A program made the position numbers and the translations under genes. Source: Chloroflexota bacterium (lineage in GTDB: Bacteria > Chloroflexota > Anaerolineae > Anaerolineales > Villigracilaceae). From it: a stretch of DNA of 5,829 nucleotides. The stretch is from positions 1 to 5,829 of the forward strand of contig JACPVB010000076.1 in the NCBI GenBank assembly GCA_016191985.1, written 5' to 3'. This document shows, piece by piece, positions 4,466-5,829 of the stretch. Below the pieces are notes generated by a model that was not told the origin of the DNA, searched no databases, and saw only the letters and a list, made by a program, of their open reading frames with translations. Positions within the stretch are counted from its first letter, which is position 1. The number at the start of each line of letters is the position of its first letter.

Positions 4466-5829
4466 ATGGAAGCATATTGTATGAAATGCAAGACAAAACG
4501 GGAGATTCAAGACCCTGTTGCGGCCTTTAATGCCAAAGGGTCTGCGGTTACCACTGGGATCTGTCCCGTTTGCGGCACAAAACTTTTTCGCATGGGCAAA
4601 ACGGAAGCTCATGCTGGTTTGATTCCGCCGCCCAAGCCTGAGAAGGTGGAAGTGCGTGACGGCAAACTGGTGATCGTGGAATCGCCCGCCAAGGCAAAAA
4701 CAGTCGGGCGTTTTTTGGGAAAGGGTTACACGGTCCGCGCTTCGGTGGGGCATGTGCGCGATCTTTTAAAATCACAGCTTTCTGTGGATCTGGAAAATAA
4801 TTTCGAGCCGAAATATCGCGTGCCGAATGAAAAGAAGGAAGTTGTAAAGGAACTCAAAAAACTCGCGAAGAAATCCGAAGAGATATTCCTTGCAACCGAT
4901 CCCGACCGCGAAGGCGAGTCTATTTCGTGGCATTTGATGGAAGCGGCGGAGATCGACCCTGGGCGCACCAAGCGCGTGGTCTTTCACGAGATTACGGCTC
5001 CTGCGGTGGCAGAGGCTTTCTCGCATCCACGCGAGATCAACATGGATTTGGTCAATGCCCAACAGGCGCGCCGTGTGCTGGATCGCATCGTCGGCTATAG
5101 CATCAGTCCTATTTTGTGGGAGAAGGTACGCGGACGTCTGTCAGCGGGGCGGGTGCAATCGGTGGCTCTCAGGCTGATCGTTGATCGGGAGCGCGAGATC
5201 GACGATTTCAAACCCGTCGAATATTGGTCCATCCACGCCGAGCTTAAACCAGACCATCTCAAATCCACATTTATCGCCAAACTCGTGCGTGTGGATGACA
5301 AGGAACCCGAGCTCCCCAACGAAGAGACTGTAAAACCGCTTCTCATCGACCTGGAAACTGCTTCGTTTTCCGTTACAAAAGTCAAACGCGGAGAGAGACG
5401 CCGCAAACCCGCCGGGCCGTTCACCACATCCACGCTGCAACAGGAAGCCTCGCGCAAACTTGGCTTTACCGCCAAACGCACAATGGGACTCGCACAGGGA
5501 TTGTATGAAGGCCAGGATGTAGGCGAAGGCGGCACGACCGGCCTCATCACCTACATGCGTACCGACTCGATGAATGTTTCCGCGCTGGCTCAAAACGAGG
5601 CGCGCGAATATGTCACTGGCAAGTACGGCGCGGATTATCTGCCCGCCGAAGCGCCAGTTTACAAAACCAAATCCGCGGGCGCACAGGAAGCGCACGAAGC
5701 CATCCGTCCCACGTCCGTGATGCGTGACCCCGAAAAAGTAAAAGATTTTCTCGACCCTGCCATGTTCAAACTATATCGTTTGATCTGGCAGCGTTTTGTT
5801 GCCTCGCAAATGGAATCCGCGGTGTACGA
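4466..5829 (+). CDS. topA: DNA topoisomerase I with N-terminal zinc ribbon, 5' part (continues past the right edge)
   Basis: Type IA topoisomerase relaxes negative supercoils by cutting one strand through a 5'-phosphotyrosine. The frame is open for 454 codons to the window edge, so the C-terminal part is not seen. Residues 1-46 are a separate four-cysteine ribbon (C5-x2-C8 and C33-x2-C36) resembling the DUF5679 type, joined by a Pro-rich linker (about 52-60) to the TOPRIM domain. Key sites are VESPAKAKT (71-79, with catalytic-region E72), SVGHVRDL (93-100), the acidic triad D145-x-D147-x-E149 in ATDPDREGE, RLSAGRVQSVALRLI, and the active-site ITYMRTDS with nucleophile Y363 and R365, followed by KSAGAQEAHEAIRPT. 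ATG 4466 has GGAGG four bases upstream, and the cysteine pairs lie directly after it, so the ribbon is in frame with no break. Zinc ribbons in this family usually sit at the C-terminus. Confidence 0.97.
   Translation, partial: MEAYCMKCKTKREIQDPVAAFNAKGSAVTTGICPVCGTKLFRMGKTEAHAGLIPPPKPEKVEVRDGKLVIVESPAKAKTVGRFLGKGYTVRASVGHVRDLLKSQLSVDLENNFEPKYRVPNEKKEVVKELKKLAKKSEEIFLATDPDREGESISWHLMEAAEIDPGRTKRVVFHEITAPAVAEAFSHPREINMDLVNAQQARRVLDRIVGYSISPILWEKVRGRLSAGRVQSVALRLIVDREREIDDFKPVEYWSIHAELKPDHLKSTFIAKLVRVDDKEPELPNEETVKPLLIDLETASFSVTKVKRGERRRKPAGPFTTSTLQQEASRKLGFTAKRTMGLAQGLYEGQDVGEGGTTGLITYMRTDSMNVSALAQNEAREYVTGKYGADYLPAEAPVYKTKSAGAQEAHEAIRPTSVMRDPEKVKDFLDPAMFKLYRLIWQRFVASQMESAVY

Noticed and set aside
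4211..4753. Minus-strand 180-codon open frame between manC and topA
   Set aside because: It crosses the repeat element, the topA promoter and the topA zinc-ribbon coding region, and reads as low-complexity antisense text with no recognisable domain.
5095..5695. Minus-strand open frames opposite topA
   Set aside because: These are antisense to a clearly conserved topoisomerase core including the catalytic tyrosine motif. They are long only because of the codon bias of the sense gene.
1..5829. CRISPR array, tRNA, riboswitch, origin or attachment site
   Set aside because: I looked for regularly spaced direct repeats, cloverleaf patterns, known riboswitch cores and DnaA-box clusters and found none. 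All repeats seen are inverted, not direct.

Overview
The window looks like a chromosomal housekeeping segment of a moderately high-GC bacterium, most likely Chloroflexota, class Anaerolineae. That assignment is an inference. It rests on the wording of the S16, DprA and TopA proteins, on a TopA with an N-terminal four-cysteine zinc ribbon, and on dispersed palindromic repeats of a kind I associate with that group. No rRNA, tRNA, CRISPR or transposase gene is visible.

Layout. Positions 1-418 (minus strand) hold the 5' part of an AT-rich gene (about 36% G+C by hand count) that runs off the left edge. It encodes a hypothetical protein with a HEPN-like R-x6-H motif. Positions 419-679 form a divergent intergenic region with a candidate promoter in each direction and a compact inverted pair of REP-like hairpins (598-647). 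From 680 rightwards all genes are on the plus strand: rpsP (S16), khpA (KH-domain RNA chaperone), rimM (30S maturation), dprA (RecA loader for incoming ssDNA), manC (GDP-mannose synthesis) and the first 454 codons of topA (DNA topoisomerase I).

The order joins two conserved bacterial neighbourhoods: rpsP-khpA-rimM (without the usual trmD-rplS afterwards) and dprA-topA, with manC placed between the last two. rpsP, khpA and rimM all serve small-subunit assembly or RNA binding. khpA and rimM overlap by one base (TAATG), and the manC ribosome binding site overlaps the dprA stop. topA probably has its own promoter and a structured leader.

The main non-coding signal is that three sequence-unrelated palindromic elements occupy the three largest gaps: 598-647, 1031-1124 and 4200-4329. 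The first and third are each two hairpins in inverted orientation. Within each pair the stems differ by compensatory base-pair swaps while the loop-side bases and flanking tetranucleotides are kept. This is the layout of REP/BIME elements moved by RAYT transposases. I see no evidence for a wholly new defence or metabolic system. The repeat families and the truncated HEPN-like gene deserve the follow-up.
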